Shown: positions 1 to 12,228 of the stretch, in pieces
Numbering within the stretch: the stretch's first letter is position 1
Layout: each line of letters begins with the position of its first letter
Assembly (NCBI GenBank): GCA_002286855.1
Contig: NRSV01000037.1
Location: forward strand, 248,001-312,000
DNA from: Bipolaris cookei
Taxonomy: Eukaryota; Ascomycota; Dothideomycetes; Pleosporales; Pleosporaceae
Length of the DNA stretch: 64,000 nucleotides
Direction: 5' to 3'
Notes under the pieces: model-generated
Seen by the model: the letters and a program-made list of their open reading frames with translations, nothing else
Told to the model about the DNA's origin: nothing
Databases searched by the model: none
Program-made: the position numbers and the translations under genes

Positions 1-1565
1 CAACCAGCAGTGAGTAACCAGTCGTCAGGGATAGAGCATGGGGGGCGATGTTCATATCTGAGTTGTCGGGACCAGACTGCTACTACTACTACGTAACTTG
101 CCAGCAACAAGAAAGATAAGCCTGTGGTGATCCTATGCCGTTTGCGAGTGCGAGTGTCGTGACAGACAACGGCTCGGCGCTATTTTCGCTCGCTCTTGGT
201 GTGCTTGCGGAGAAGGCGGATCGGCCATGACGTCCAGGTCAGTGTTCATCAAGTAATACTTGCATCAAGTGGCGTGCGTCAGCTTCACGGCAAGTAGAGA
301 TGCCAGAGTGCGTACATGTGTAGGAGTTGTGCTCGAGTGAGTAGAAACTCCGCGTGATGTGTCGCGACAAAGGCTGTGAAGATCGCCTTTACTTTGGACA
401 TGGACAATGCCGATACATATACTGGGCAGTTGGTATGTAGTACTTGTATGTAGTAGTTGGGAGGACTTGTACGTATTCGATGCGGAGCATCAGTTGGTGT
501 TTGACAGATGGGTGATGCCGGTGGAGCGGGACGCTTGCCCTGAATCTGGGGTTGGAAGGCGAGTGGAAGCTGACCCTCCCGCTTTCGTCCTGAGGCTTTC
601 TCCAGCCACATAAACACACACCTCACACCTCACTTTGCTCTGCCTGCCAACGCCTTCGCTCTCTTGTTTCAACCATCGTTGAGATACATGGCTAACCTTG
701 CAGTCGCCGTTGTTTCCGGGCGAACCATCGACGTGGACAAGCTCTGACGTACCGGAAACTATCACTTGCACTAACAAAAGAAACAATAAGCCGGTGCTTA
801 TAAGCGCCTCTTCCTCCTGCGGCGGTCTCCGTGTCTCTGTGAAAGCTGGTGCGGTTGCCATCCAGCACAAACAAAACAGATGAACGTTTTCTGGAAAGAT
901 ATCCTGTTATTGTGTAAGAGATCCTATTTTCAAGCAATTTGTGAAAATGGCAACCAGCTCACTAGGCAATTCATCTGATGCCTGGTGTCATTGCCCTGCG
1001 ACATCTTAATATAGATGTTGTTGAGTACCGAAGGTTGGACGGATGCAGCTTTGCGAAACTTCATTTGTGCAACCCAGCCATCACTCGCCCAACATACGGG
1101 CTTGCGGGCTTCTAGATTATGAGCCTACTGCTGGGTCGGTCATCTCAGGGGAATCTGGGGACAATTAACTTTCCTATGCCGCGCTTACATATATCTAGCC
1201 GTCCGGACCAGAATTGTAACCACATTCGAAACTTGCAGAGGCTATTTTCTAGTCACTTCCGCCATTACACAATTGGTCGTACATGCGAGTCATTGTTTTC
1301 GTCGTCGATCATTTTGGTAGAACATCGAGGATAATAAACCCTGAATACCGCTATTGATGATAGGCGAACGACCTAGGAATCCAGCTAGATGTAACGTCCA
1401 CTACGTACGCACTGACCCAAGATAACACACCTCTGTACCTTTATGTCAAACGCTCCCCTGAGCCTGCCCTGGCCTGGTCTCTTTGTAGGCACACTGATAT
1501 CAGTGTAGGATCCACCTCGACTCTACCTACATTTTCCACCAGAGCCAGTTTAGTGCCCTCATACA
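1..1565. other. Intergenic region without a supported gene
   Basis: Several short overlapping open frames occur on both strands, but none has a recognisable domain, a signal peptide or a consistent splice pattern. The last 150 bases are probably the promoter of the downstream rhodopsin-domain gene. I see no repeat or RNA gene here. Confidence 0.5.
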
Positions 1566-3032
1566 ATGTCAAGTCCGCTCAGTAATGGCACTTGGCTCTA
1601 TGGTGGTTACGGGTTCGACATCAGCCAGTTCAATCTCCAGGACCGTACCTCCAACATACCCCTTGTCAGAATACCATGTACCATATTCATCGTCTTTGTA
1701 ATCTTTACTGTTGCTTTACGCATAGTTGCACGACTCAAATACGTCCACAAAATATTCTTTGATGATGGTACGTACACAACAATGCTTTGATTTATCCGCT
1801 AACACGATGTAGTTCTCATCGTATTTGCCGCGTTATTCACAGTAGCTCTGGCTGCCGCATGCATCGTGGGTAAGTGGGGTCCCTTTGAAGTGGAGTAATA
1901 ATTGGTAACACCGCAACAGCAACCACTCACGGGCTTGGTCAACATGTTTGGTTCCTTCCTCTACTAGACATCCTTGAGAAGTTGAAGAGTATTATATTGG
2001 TATATGAACTTTTCTTCTTTAACTGAGTACCTCATAAAGAGAGCATGCGTGTGACTCGATGAGACTAACCAGGAGCAGGATCTTTATATTTGTCAGATAT
2101 TATACGCCTGTGCGATCGCATTGACGAAACTCGCGATTATATCCTCCTATTTTCGTTTCATCCCGGACCAAAAATTCCACACGTGCATGTACGTGACAAT
2201 GTTCCCCGTTGTTGGCTTGTGGATCACAGGTAAGGCGCATTAATCACCACCTCAACCTATCACCACTGACTCTCCTGTGCGTAGGTGTCTTTGTTACTTT
2301 TTTTCAATGTCTCCCGTACTATGGAGCTTGGAATTTCACGATCGAACGCAAGTGTATTGACTATGTCGCCTATTTGTACGCGAGTTCGGCGGTGAACATA
2401 ATCACTGATATCGCCCTTTGTGTACTTCCTTTGCCTCACTTTTGGAAATTGGACATGTCGCGAAAGCAACGCATCATCCTTTGTATGCTATTGGGAGGAG
2501 GTGCAAGGTATGCAGTCCCACGATTCCAAGTTCAACATGTACTGAGTATGAGTAGTGCGTGCATAGTAGGACTGATTCGCATTGGCTTTCTGCACAATCT
2601 CCGAACATTGGATTTCACTTGTAAGAAGGCCCTTTTCATTACGAATATTATCTTGGCGTTTGTCAAAGCACCGATGATGTTTCTCGATATCTCCACTTAA
2701 AAGATTCATGTCGGCACAGATCAAGAAACAATTAGTCAGACTGACAGCGAGAGAGAAGTGGCTGACTGAGACCTGCAGATAAGAGTGTACCGTGTCTCAT
2801 ATTGAGCGTGAGTGAGTGCAGTCTTGGAATCATATCGGTCAGCATTCCAACTATCCGACCCTTAGCGCGACAATTCTTCCCTGCCGCAATGCGAGGTATC
2901 ACTTCTCCATCATCGCGAGCCCGAACCCGGCAAATCCGCCTCTCTAGTGTACCTCCCTCTGGAGACAGAGTGCCAATGGATGCAGATGACAAGCAAAAGG
3001 TCTCAATATCGTATGGGTCTTCGCGTTCGTAA
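1566..3032 (+). CDS. Rhodopsin-domain (Pth11/SAT4-like) seven-helix membrane protein
   Basis: Spliced by eye from seven exons: 1566-1767, 1813-1869, 1920-1999, 2079-2229, 2285-2507, 2556-2620 and 2779-3032. The reading frame is kept through all six joins and gives 343 aa. Seven hydrophobic helices are visible, with family marks such as HKIFFDD before helix 2, THGLGQH after it, a YGAWNF loop, and IISVSIPTIRPL in the last helix followed by a Ser/Arg-rich cytosolic tail. Members of this Pezizomycotina-wide family are mostly uncharacterised; some Pth11-type relatives act as surface receptors for host or surface cues. The last intron (158 nt) is longer than the others and its first 80 nt stay open to a TAA at 2698-2700, so a shorter unspliced form is conceivable. 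It stands alone, with no partner gene nearby. Family call is good; function is unknown. Confidence 0.8.
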
Positions 3033-3827
3033 GGGTCGTGCTCAGCAATGAAACACAGCTGGTTCATGATGCAGAAGGTCACAACTGGGCACCATACGCA
3101 GCCTCGTTAAAAGTTCGAACAATCTTTAGACAATAAACTCTTTGTATCTGGGCAAGGATAGTATTTCGTAAATGCGAGTAAAATTGCCGTCCACCATCCA
3201 GTCTGCGACAGTTCCAGTCTCGGCAATCTTGCTTCACACTAAGGATTGGTCGTGCATTAGGCCCACACAAGTCGTTCCCCAGCAAGGTTCATTGACGATA
3301 CACTAAGCATTTACGGGAAACGCTATGAGTTCTCAGCTGAACTGCTAGTCTAGAAGCTTGGCAAAGCATGTCTTTAACACTCCGACGTAGAATCGTTAAC
3401 CTATTCAGCTGATACGCTAAGGGAGCCAAGCTGTAAGTCTAAATTCCATGGCTTACGGCGATTGGCCACCTAATTTCTGATTGGTCTGCATGCTATCAAG
3501 TTATAGACCGCCGGTATAATACCATGTGTGTCGCGGTTGGCCTTAAACAGGCTGAGTTGTAAAAGGGCCGTTCACTTTGCATCGTGGGATGGGTACTATA
3601 TAACATTGTGCGCCTCAGTATCTCCTTCCGGCAGCCAACCAGTCCGTATCGAAACCAACCACAGGATTCGTACCAAGCAATTTAATCGAGAATTCTGATT
3701 GCCATTAATAACACACACCACCAGTGTACAAAACGCTGCACCTCAATCTTTCTCTGTCAAAGACCAACGCCAAAAACAAAATCACCACAAAAACATCACC
3801 ACAACAACAAAGAAACCCATCTAATCA
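3033..3827. other. Intergenic region and promoter of the small secreted protein gene
   Basis: No gene seen. The last 230 bases are an A/C-rich leader typical of highly expressed fungal genes, preceded by a TATA box. Confidence 0.5.
3597..3603 (+). promoter_or_regulatory. TATA box (TATATAA)
   Basis: A perfect TATATAA lies about 225 bases upstream of the ATG at 3828. A long A/C-rich, CA-repeat-like leader follows, as in strongly expressed fungal genes. Confidence 0.45.
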
Positions 3828-4157
3828 ATGATGAAATTCATACTACCTGCACTACTCCTCGCCACTCTCGCAACATCAACGCCCTCCCCCTTCACCGACG
3901 CATCAATCGAACAATGCAATGAAGCCCTCACCGCCCGCGCCGTCCACGCCTATACTGACGCGCACTCGCACCTCGCCGCCCGCTCCAGCAGCAACAACAA
4001 GAAAAGCAAAAAGGGTAAAAAGGGCAAAGGGGGAGGTTCGGGCTCCGGCAACGATACCGAGAGCGCGGCTGTGATGAGTTTTGTGCCGTCGATGGGCGCG
4101 TTACAGGTGGGCGTTGTGGGGTTCGGAGTGCTCGAGGTTGTGAGGCTGTGGGGGTGA
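3828..4157 (+). CDS. Small secreted, probably GPI-anchored Lys/Gly-rich protein
   Basis: This is a single-exon gene of 109 aa. The N-terminus (about residues 1-18) is a clean signal peptide, MMKF followed by a Leu/Ala-rich core. A short mature region holds only one Cys. A basic run follows near residues 55-67 (NNKKSKKGKKGKG), then a Gly/Ser stretch. The last 25 residues are hydrophobic without a long charged tail, which fits a GPI-attachment signal with the omega site in the Gly/Ser stretch. Such proteins are common in fungal secretomes and fast-evolving; no function is known. A TATA box and an A/C-rich leader upstream suggest it is well expressed. An 11-G homopolymer lies about 65 bases past the stop. 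Confidence 0.75.
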   Translation: MMKFILPALLLATLATSTPSPFTDASIEQCNEALTARAVHAYTDAHSHLAARSSSNNKKSKKGKKGKGGGSGSGNDTESAAVMSFVPSMGALQVGVVGFGVLEVVRLWG

Positions 4158-4926
4158 ATGGGGGATGGAAATGGGGAGGCTGGGTCGAGGGTAATTTTTC
4201 GGGAAGGAAAAAAATAGGGAAAGGGGGGGGGGGTTTGTTTAATTGTTACGAAAGCGAAGGTGCGTGTGATGTTTGAAGGATGGGATTTTTTCTTTGCTAT
4301 CCTAGATGAATCGGTGCATGGTGCTGGTTCACGGCGATAGGGACGTCAGTGAGCTGGGTATGCGATTCGCGTTACGTTAAAGCCATGGGTTTCTCATCCT
4401 GAGTGGCAGATTATACAGTGATTGTGCTTCGCCCATCCCAGGCTGACCTGGTGTTTGTGAAGAGATTTTTCGGTACCGAGATGGCTGAGTCTCATCGTGT
4501 GGCGGTGCATAGCTGTGCTGTGGTGGCTGTTCAACTGGCGAAACAGGAAGGAGGCTGAGGCAGGAGGTGGCGTTTTCAAAGTCGGGATGTGCCATTAGGC
4601 TCTTGTGATACGATCCCCTGCTGGTTATCGAATGTTTTTATCCTGAGATTATAAAGCGCTTTATAAGTCCAACATTTAGTATAGTAGAGCACTAGTAACT
4701 TTTCACTCTTGTAGGCACTTGAGTCGGGCGAGATGAATGTGTTGTGAAGACTTTCAAAACATTAACATTGGTATCGGTTCAACTAACTTAAGAAAAAGAA
4801 CAATAGACGCCATGCAATGCAATCGTACGCCCCCTAACGCTGCGCCATGCAGTCCTCGATAAACGCTCCCAAAAAGCACTTTTGTTATTTAAACCCAACG
4901 TTTAGATTATACAAAGACATCTGAAA
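4158..4926. other. Convergent intergenic region
   Basis: This is 3' sequence shared by the secreted-protein gene and the permease. It contains an 11-base G run at 4223-4233. Two overlapping minus-strand open frames near 4377-4595 look non-coding. Confidence 0.5.
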
Positions 4927-6549
4927 TTAAAGAAATTTATTCATAATCTTCTTCCATCCACTGGCAGAGGACTCTTCCCAGGTCTCAGAGATCTCATCCT
5001 CAAACTTTCCAGTGTGGATGTCAGCGTCCGCGGGGTTAATGAATTTACTTCGAGTAGTGATCTTGTGTCCGGTGTAGAGGACAGCGAAGAGGATCAAACT
5101 GATGTATGCGATGAAGAAATCCTCGGTGCTCCAGGGAACGAATGCCGTGAAACCTTGAGTGATGGTGATGATGGCACAGAAGGTAACACCGTAGATGGCG
5201 AGAGGGCGGCCTCCCCAAGACTTGAATGGCAGGGTGTCGCGGTCGATGTTCTGGGCCTTGAGTGCACGCATGAAGGCGATGTGGCAGATCAAGACACATG
5301 TCCAGGCGATGAAACCAGCGACGGAGACAATATTCAGGAGCCAGTTGAAGGCTTGCTCGCCGTTGGAGCTGAGGTTCATGTAGGCTAGCAGACCCATGGC
5401 GGCAGTTACAGTGGTTGCCCAGTATGGAACTCCACGCTTGCTGGTAGCCTTGAGGAATGCGGGAGCACACTTCTCCTCTGCGAGGCCTACAAGAATGCGA
5501 CTTCCAGAGTAAACGTTGGAGCTGGCGGCGGAAAGAACGACAGTGAGCAAGATGGCGTTGAAGATGTCGGGAAGAGCGGATACACCGGCGAGTTGGAAGG
5601 CGATAACCATTGGCGAGGATCCAGCGTTGGTGTCACCGATTTGAAGGGATTCATTGTCATAGGGTATCAAGATACCGACAAAGAAGATAGTGAAAACGAA
5701 GAGGATGAAGATGCTCCAGAAAGTCTTGCGAATGGCCCTGGGCATGGTCACACGTGGGTTGGCTGACTCACCCGCACCAATGGCGCAGAGCTCAGTACCC
5801 TGGTAGGCAAACCCAGCTTGTATAAGAACAGCCCAGAAGCCAACAAACTTCGCAACGGCTCCCTCAGCAAGGTACGGGGCGAAAGCGCCAGGCGAGTTCC
5901 AGTACTTGAAGCCAATGTAGCCTTGGGCGCCGACACCAGCGTTCATGCAGATAGCGTAAATCCAGAATCCAACAAGGGCAACAACTTTGATCAGGGCAAA
6001 CCAAAACTCGAATTCTCCAAAGATATCAACTGGCAAGAAGTTCACAGCGGTGATCGGAACCCAGAAGATCGTGATAAAAATGCCGATGCTGAGATCAGAG
6101 TTCCACCATTGGATGATGAGGCCGGCAGCTGTGAGTTCGAGCGCATAGGTGATTGACCAAGAAAACCAGTAGATCCATCCCATAGAGAAGCCGAGCGAGG
6201 GATCAACAAATCGAGCAGCGTACTGAGTGAATGCACCGGAGATGGGTAGGTAGGTAGCCATCTCAGCCAAGCTGAGCATGACAGAGTAGACCAAGGTACC
6301 GACGAAGACATAGGCCAAGAGTGCTCCAGCAGGGCCAGCGGTTGCAATTGAGCCTCCACTGGCGATGAAGACACCAGTTCCTACTGTTCCACCGATGGCG
6401 ACGAACTGCAAGTGTCGGGAGGATAGCTTGCGCTGCAACTCCTCCTTGGGCGGGGCAGCCTGCTTCTCGACATCGCTTCCTGAGTGAGAAACCGACTTCT
6501 CTGACCGCTGGTCTATTTTGGGCGTTATTTGATCAGCAGCAGATGCCAT
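4927..6549 (-). CDS. Amino-acid permease (AAT family, APC superfamily)
   Basis: Intronless, 540 aa, the usual size for fungal amino-acid permeases. A hydrophilic N-terminal tail (about residues 1-45) is followed by the helix-1 motif GGTVGTGVFIASGG near residue 53. This is the unwound substrate-binding segment of APC transporters. About 12 membrane helices follow, then a charged C-terminal tail rich in Asp/Glu. The start codon is an ATG directly before the Ala/Ser/Asp tail. It should import amino acids across the plasma membrane by proton symport; the substrate cannot be read from sequence. The N- and C-terminal Lys and acidic patches are the kind of sites where such permeases are ubiquitinated. 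It does not sit in a visible cluster. Confidence 0.93.
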   Translation of the reverse strand: MASAADQITPKIDQRSEKSVSHSGSDVEKQAAPPKEELQRKLSSRHLQFVAIGGTVGTGVFIASGGSIATAGPAGALLAYVFVGTLVYSVMLSLAEMATYLPISGAFTQYAARFVDPSLGFSMGWIYWFSWSITYALELTAAGLIIQWWNSDLSIGIFITIFWVPITAVNFLPVDIFGEFEFWFALIKVVALVGFWIYAICMNAGVGAQGYIGFKYWNSPGAFAPYLAEGAVAKFVGFWAVLIQAGFAYQGTELCAIGAGESANPRVTMPRAIRKTFWSIFILFVFTIFFVGILIPYDNESLQIGDTNAGSSPMVIAFQLAGVSALPDIFNAILLTVVLSAASSNVYSGSRILVGLAEEKCAPAFLKATSKRGVPYWATTVTAAMGLLAYMNLSSNGEQAFNWLLNIVSVAGFIAWTCVLICHIAFMRALKAQNIDRDTLPFKSWGGRPLAIYGVTFCAIITITQGFTAFVPWSTEDFFIAYISLILFAVLYTGHKITTRSKFINPADADIHTGKFEDEISETWEESSASGWKKIMNKFL

Positions 6550-9500
6550 GATGTTGTTGATGCGTCAGCGGTGGACCCGGCGCTTGGGCTTGACGATGGA
6601 AAGACAACAACGAAAGAATTGTAATGTATTCGATCAGGATGAAGCGCAAAGAAGCCAGGACCGTGGACAATATTTCAATCAAAATTGATGACCCCAACAG
6701 TGGAGTCATCGTGGAACACTCCAATGACCTATCTCGTTAGCCGTCGGCATACTCCACGCTCTGGAAAACCTGTCGACTGTCCAAATTTTCATCCTAGGTC
6801 CACATCGGGGGCGACTTGGTTGCATTTGCGCGCAGGATTCAGAGGTTGAACCGTGGCAGTAGCACGATCGAAATTTTCTAGACGGCTACGAGCGGGTCTG
6901 CGGCTCCTATTTTGTATCTGGCTTGCACGCGAACGTACAAGTGTGTTGCTTATCTACGGGATTAACGACGGAAATGTGTCTCGCCCAGGTCCCGACGGCT
7001 CCTAGCTGGAAAAATCTGCAGTTTAGCTGTGTCAACGTCGGGGAATGCGGTGGCGGCTCAATGCCTTTGGGTTTAGCGTGAGGGCCGGGCCTTTGTCGGA
7101 TGAGGGCCTTGGCGTTGCGCGAATCAGATGCAACTCTATTCGAACATGATGTTGACTCTGTCACGACATTTCAGGGATATGTTTTCAATCGAATTGACTC
7201 ACTATCAGAGTTGGAAGTCTGATGAGAATTATTTTCTCACTCAAAATTTTCATGCAACATCCACGGCCACTTCTGATACAATGTTGAGCCTGTCATGTGA
7301 CGTAATTTCTTGCCTTCGAGCCATGTACTTACAAGCTGGCGACGATGAATCTGACTAAAGAACGCGAAATCTTCCAGCATTTGAAAAAGGGGGGTCCATT
7401 ATGAGGGTTTCTTTAAGGCGATCAAATTTCAAAATATGCTAATTGTAAAGGTATTTGAGGAATCATTACCTGACCATGTTCCTTCTACGTGTCACAAGAT
7501 GCTAGGAGCACGAATCCAAAAGCTTTGGGAAGCGTTGGTGAATTGCTACGTACACTATCTGTGAAGACTCAAGACGTTGCGTAAGGAATCAGAACAGAAA
7601 TTCGTCAACAGAATATATCATGGGTGGCTAGCGTACGTGTAGTACCTCGGTAGCACTCAGCCAATCAGCAGCAGAATCCAGGTGTTATGGCAACCCGGTG
7701 GTTACCGTGACACTACGGGATGAACATCTCAGGTAGGCGTTGTTAATAGAGGCCATATGCAGCCTCCACTTTCTTAAGATCTGGAGAACAAGTTAGCTCT
7801 TAGTCATAGATTGACTGTAGTGTAGACTAGTCCCCGGATTGTACGGACTCATCCACCCCAGGAAGTGTAGTGCGGCTGGTGCACTGAGGGTGATTCGCAG
7901 CCGAAAACTCGCCGCACCGGCCCAACCTGTCGGTGCTTAATCTGGGGATCACTTGGTATCTGCATGTGTTCTGGAGAAACCTGGGGTTTGTGCATTAGTT
8001 CTGCTAGCTAAATTGTTTGCGTCCTCATCTCCGATTTGACCATGTCGCCACCATCTCTTCTCAATATTGAATCTTGTTGTAGGAACTTAGTTATCACATG
8101 AGCATATAAATAAATTTCCTAATTATTGATCTATGGCTATGTCTATAGTACATGCGGTAATTTACCAACCGACATTTGGCACAGCTAGTCGGTCTACCAG
8201 CCAAATATCCCATAGCCCACTCACTGAAGATGTTAACTAGAAAAAAACGATCTTAAATAGGGAGGTTGAAATCAAAATACCCGAGTTAAAATAAATCACA
8301 AAGTTAGAATGCGTCCAGTGTGCGTAATTAGAGTAATGTAGCGTTGTGGAGCACGCCTCAGACGAGTCGAAAACATCAATCGTAGATTACACTCAAAACC
8401 AGCCGTTGTGATTAGGAGAAAGTATGAATACCTCAATCAGAAGGTAACATACCATATCTGATGATCCCAGTGTTTACAGGGAATGTCTAACGAATCGAAT
8501 ATGGTTAGGACCAAAAATTGGTCGAGTTGCACCTCATTCACGGTCAATTGAATTACGTGCGCTGTATGAAAAACCTCAATTTCATGTCTTCGTTGAGAAA
8601 GAGTCCCTTCGACAAGATATAAATATAGGGAAGAAATAGGTTTAAGAGACCACACTGCGTCTTCATGTGCTGTTTCCGTCGACCCCTTTTCCAGTAAGTG
8701 TTGAATGAAAATTGGGTCCAATCAATAAATGTAATTGAACCGTAGTGAGGCAGCTAGCTGTCATTCGTAACTCCATAAAGCAGTGCGCTCATTATGTTGA
8801 GCTTGGGGTAGCGAACCTACGCTATCAGTGTGGTCGAAAGAAGTGGCATTGATGTTTGCCCGGTGGAAGGTAAGCTGGGCGATCTATGGACACTATGAAA
8901 GTGCCGTACTCTGATAGCTGAATATATACATAAGTCAGAATAGGCATATGCACAGGTAATTTTGCTGTGAGTAAATTCATTCATATACTCTACATAATCT
9001 ACATAACTATGAGCCCAATATGATGATGGTTAGGAAGTGCTCCATTGTACCTGTTACATAATTCGCCAACGGCTGCCATGTCAGACCACATGTACCTCCA
9101 ACCCCATTCAGTTTCGCTCGAAATGTTCCACGAGTATCCCCGTTTTCGATGGCAACCAAATCGGATGATGGCGGAAATCAATGGATACTGCTGATGTGGG
9201 CTTTGTGGTCTGCGACTTTTTGCCCACGCAACACCTTCCACCAAATGATCCGTTGGAAGACGATCGTAATAGACGACACGTAGTTGTTGATGATAAGAAT
9301 TCCTCAATTCGACCTTGTTGCAGCACAGCTTGGGCATGACCTTCTTTGACGATGATGCAGGAACACAATTGGCCAAGCACTATCAAGTTTCCACGTCGCA
9401 AAGCCTCCACCTCCAGATCGTCCACTCCAAGTCTCCTTAGACCGTACGCCACCATAAGGTATGACCCTATCCTCGCGCAGCTGTCTACGCGAGGAAACCT

Positions 9501-11100
9501 ATGACTCGCCCCGGCTGCTCCTGTGGCGTAAGCGCCCAGGATAAAAAGTCTGTTAAGTTGCTCAATTGACAGCAGCCATTGGTCAAGGTGACTATAATGA
9601 TGAAATTGTTGAGATCCTGCTGCGCTATCCAGGAACAAGATTGAGGCGTGACGTAGATAGGTGCAAGTGAGCAAGGATTGTCAGACTCAAAAGGAGATAG
9701 CGTGGTAGACAGGTGGGGCGCAACGTCCGGCTGGACATGCAACGCTCCGTTCCCTCCTCCTTTTGCGCAACGGCCCCTGAGACGGCCCTATTCATGCTGA
9801 CCACATCCTAGAATGAGTTTTGGGACATTCGAAGCGAAACAACTGTCACAATTAATGGCATACAGTCCCAGGTTACACAGCATGAAGCCAATGGCGCTTC
9901 ACACCATCCAAAAGTTCAGTGACGCCTGTAAGTGCCTATAAGACCTCATCCTTGCTATACCGCTCGGTTACCGAATCACCACCAGGTTTTACTGATGTCC
10001 TACATATTCTTTGAAACTCAGCTCTTAGATCCTATTCGTTAATGGGGCCGTAGCTCCTCTAGCTCCACGCTTCCCATCATGTTCTGGATGCATCCCTATC
10101 ACCGCACTTGCATGGTTCAATGAGGTGCCGACAGTGCCAGACAGTATTACTTTCGCCACTTTTCACCGTTGTCAACGATCATCTCCCGAAGATCTACCAA
10201 TTGCTAAAGAAAGAAAATTTACGCTCATTTGATCGTATGATGTGGGTTAATTCTGGGTCTCGCGTCCACATGCTTGACCTTTGGATTCACGAAGGGGTTG
10301 ACCGCGATACGATTCCATATTCCATATCGCATTGATGCATTCACTAGGTATACAGCCGTTTTTGCCGTGAGCATGGGCTTCGAACAATGCTTTTTGTACA
10401 AGTTTGACTTGGTCAAGTTGCCGGAGATGAGTACTATGCGACCTTGTAGGCCATGTACTTAGCCGATTCTCGGCTCCATCGACGTCACCAAGGCCATAGC
10501 CACAGTATCTAGATGGTGCCCTGATGCCCTATGAGAGGGCATTGAGAATACCATGATTTCTCTATACGGCTGGCAATACGATCATACATGGCGTACGCAT
10601 ACACTGTGGCAAGGCTACGCGCCGGCGCGCAACCAAAAGATGCTTAATGAGTAAAGAATGCCCTGCTAAATGTCATATCCCTACCGTGTATAGCTAAATG
10701 TCCGGCACAGATCTATATTCTGTGGCTATTCACTCTCTAAATGCAAAGAACAGTTTAACCGGCACGTTTCAAGATCAACAGCCCTAATGGAGTCTCCGCA
10801 CTCGGTAGCAACCAGTCAAGACGATCAACCAGGAATGAAAATACTGGGATGATCTGAGATCAACGTCACTCCTTACTAGGGTCGGATATATCAAGACCAA
10901 GTTAGGAGTAAATAGGTGGATCTGTACCTTTATCGTCGACTGATTATGGACGTGCGTTCCCCGTTCCTCTCCTGGCCGATGACGATCGTCTTCCGTGAAG
11001 TGGCAATGTCTAATGACGATGAACGCCGCAAGACTTGCGTGTAACTTGGAACAGACCCTGAAAACGAATACATGTATCAAGCAGTAGTCAAAAGAAAAGG
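6550..11100. other. Long gene-poor stretch (about 4.5 kb)
   Basis: The first few hundred bases are the permease promoter. The rest has no intact gene I can support. The most protein-like stretch is on the minus strand at about 8999-9742, where three short frames follow one another with ordinary residue composition but no recognisable domain; it may be an old gene remnant. Another open piece lies on the plus strand at 10108-10335. The area around 8080-8420 is visibly AT-rich. Confidence 0.4.
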
Positions 11101-11107
11101 TATAAAG
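11101..11107 (+). promoter_or_regulatory. TATA box of the hydrophobin gene
   Basis: TATAAAG lies 160 bases upstream of the hydrophobin ATG. It is followed by a pyrimidine- and CAAT-rich leader with a short AATC tetranucleotide run near 11190-11215. Confidence 0.5.
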
Positions 11108-11260
11108 AGAGCACGCAAGTCCTCGACAAAAAGACATCATCGCATCCAATTCCACACATTTACAAGCAAATTACAACTTTCACTTTCCAATCAACCAACC
11201 AATCAATCAATCAACTTCTTTATCTTAAAAGATATACCAATTCTCTTCCTTACTATCAAA

Positions 11261-11624
11261 ATGCAGTTCTCCATCACTATTTTCGCCTTCGCCGCCACCG
11301 CCGCCTTCGCTGCTCCCTTCGAAGAGCGTCAGGCCGGCCTCTGTTCCTCGGGCACCCCCGTCTGCTGCGCTACCGATATCCTGGACCTCGCCAACTTGGA
11401 CTGCGCTCCTCGTACGTCCCTCCTATCCCTCTATCCCCTTCCTTCAATAGAATTTGTAACTAACACCTTACACAGCTCGCGTCACTCCCGCCGATGTCAA
11501 CGAGTTCATTTCTACCTGCTCTGCAGAGGGCCAGCAGGCAAAGTGCTGCCTCCTTCCTATCCTCGGCCAGGCGCTTATTTGTTCGGATGTAAACCCTGCT
11601 GCCCCTGCTACTTCTGCTGCTTAA
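11261..11624 (+). CDS. Class II hydrophobin
   Basis: Two exons, 11261-11411 and 11476-11624, encode 99 aa; the 64-nt intron interrupts a Pro codon after the fourth Cys. Residues 1-17 are a signal peptide. All eight hydrophobin cysteines are present as C, CC, C, C, CC, C. Spacings from the first Cys pair onward are 11, 16, 8 and 10 residues, which is the exact class II pattern. The first gap is only six residues, shorter than the nine or so usual in class II. The protein should be secreted and self-assemble at air-water interfaces on hyphae or spores. The ATG is chosen because the signal peptide starts there; the longer upstream frame is 5' leader. Confidence 0.95.
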
Positions 11625-11714
11625 GCGCGGATGTTTCCGGCGTGTCGCGAGTAATGTATAGTACCTGGTCGGGCTGTTTGTCGGCTAGCTTTCGCGATTT
11701 GTATAATATCTTTT

Positions 11715-11735
11715 GATTTTTGATTTTTGATTTTT
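11715..11735 (+). repeat. Three tandem copies of GATTTTT
   Basis: Three perfect 7-bp units lie about 90 bases past the hydrophobin stop codon, in the likely 3' untranslated region. This may be a T-rich processing signal or simple slippage. Confidence 0.7.
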
Positions 11736-12228
11736 CTCTGGGGACTATAGGGTTGGTAGTGATTCTTTAATTTGAGCTTCACGTGAATACTCTGGTGTTT
11801 TGCTTAGGATGTGTCATGCTAGATAATTTGATAGTGTGCTTGATGGCATTGTGTAGAGCACAGTGTCCAGCATGGTGTGATACGTCCTTTTCACTTTGTG
11901 AGGACGAATCAATCTAGGAGTCCCGCTGACACATCCAAACTTGGACATAACTTCATCCTTATCAAGATGTGAGAAACACTGAGCATCTTTGATCATGAAA
12001 CATCCTCCAGATTGTGACATGAAAACACAAGACTAAGGGGGGTATCGTCCAAGTAACGTAACAAAACAAGAAGAGCAGTAACAAGCAGTAAACAGCACTG
12101 GAGATCAACAAGAGCAAAACGCTATGAGCAAAAAAACCCACACAAAACACGTATAAGCATCATAACCCAAGAACCACCTAAATCTAAGCATCCAGACCAT
12201 CCGCATCTAACAACCACTCCACGCTCCC
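11736..12228. other. Convergent 3' intergenic region
   Basis: Space between the hydrophobin and the damaged minus-strand gene. No gene seen. Confidence 0.5.

Noticed and set aside
490..870. 126-codon minus-strand frame near the window start
   Set aside because: Overlaps other frames on both strands and has no family resemblance.
10108..10335. 75-codon plus-strand frame of protein-like composition
   Set aside because: No domain and no continuation by splicing that I could support.
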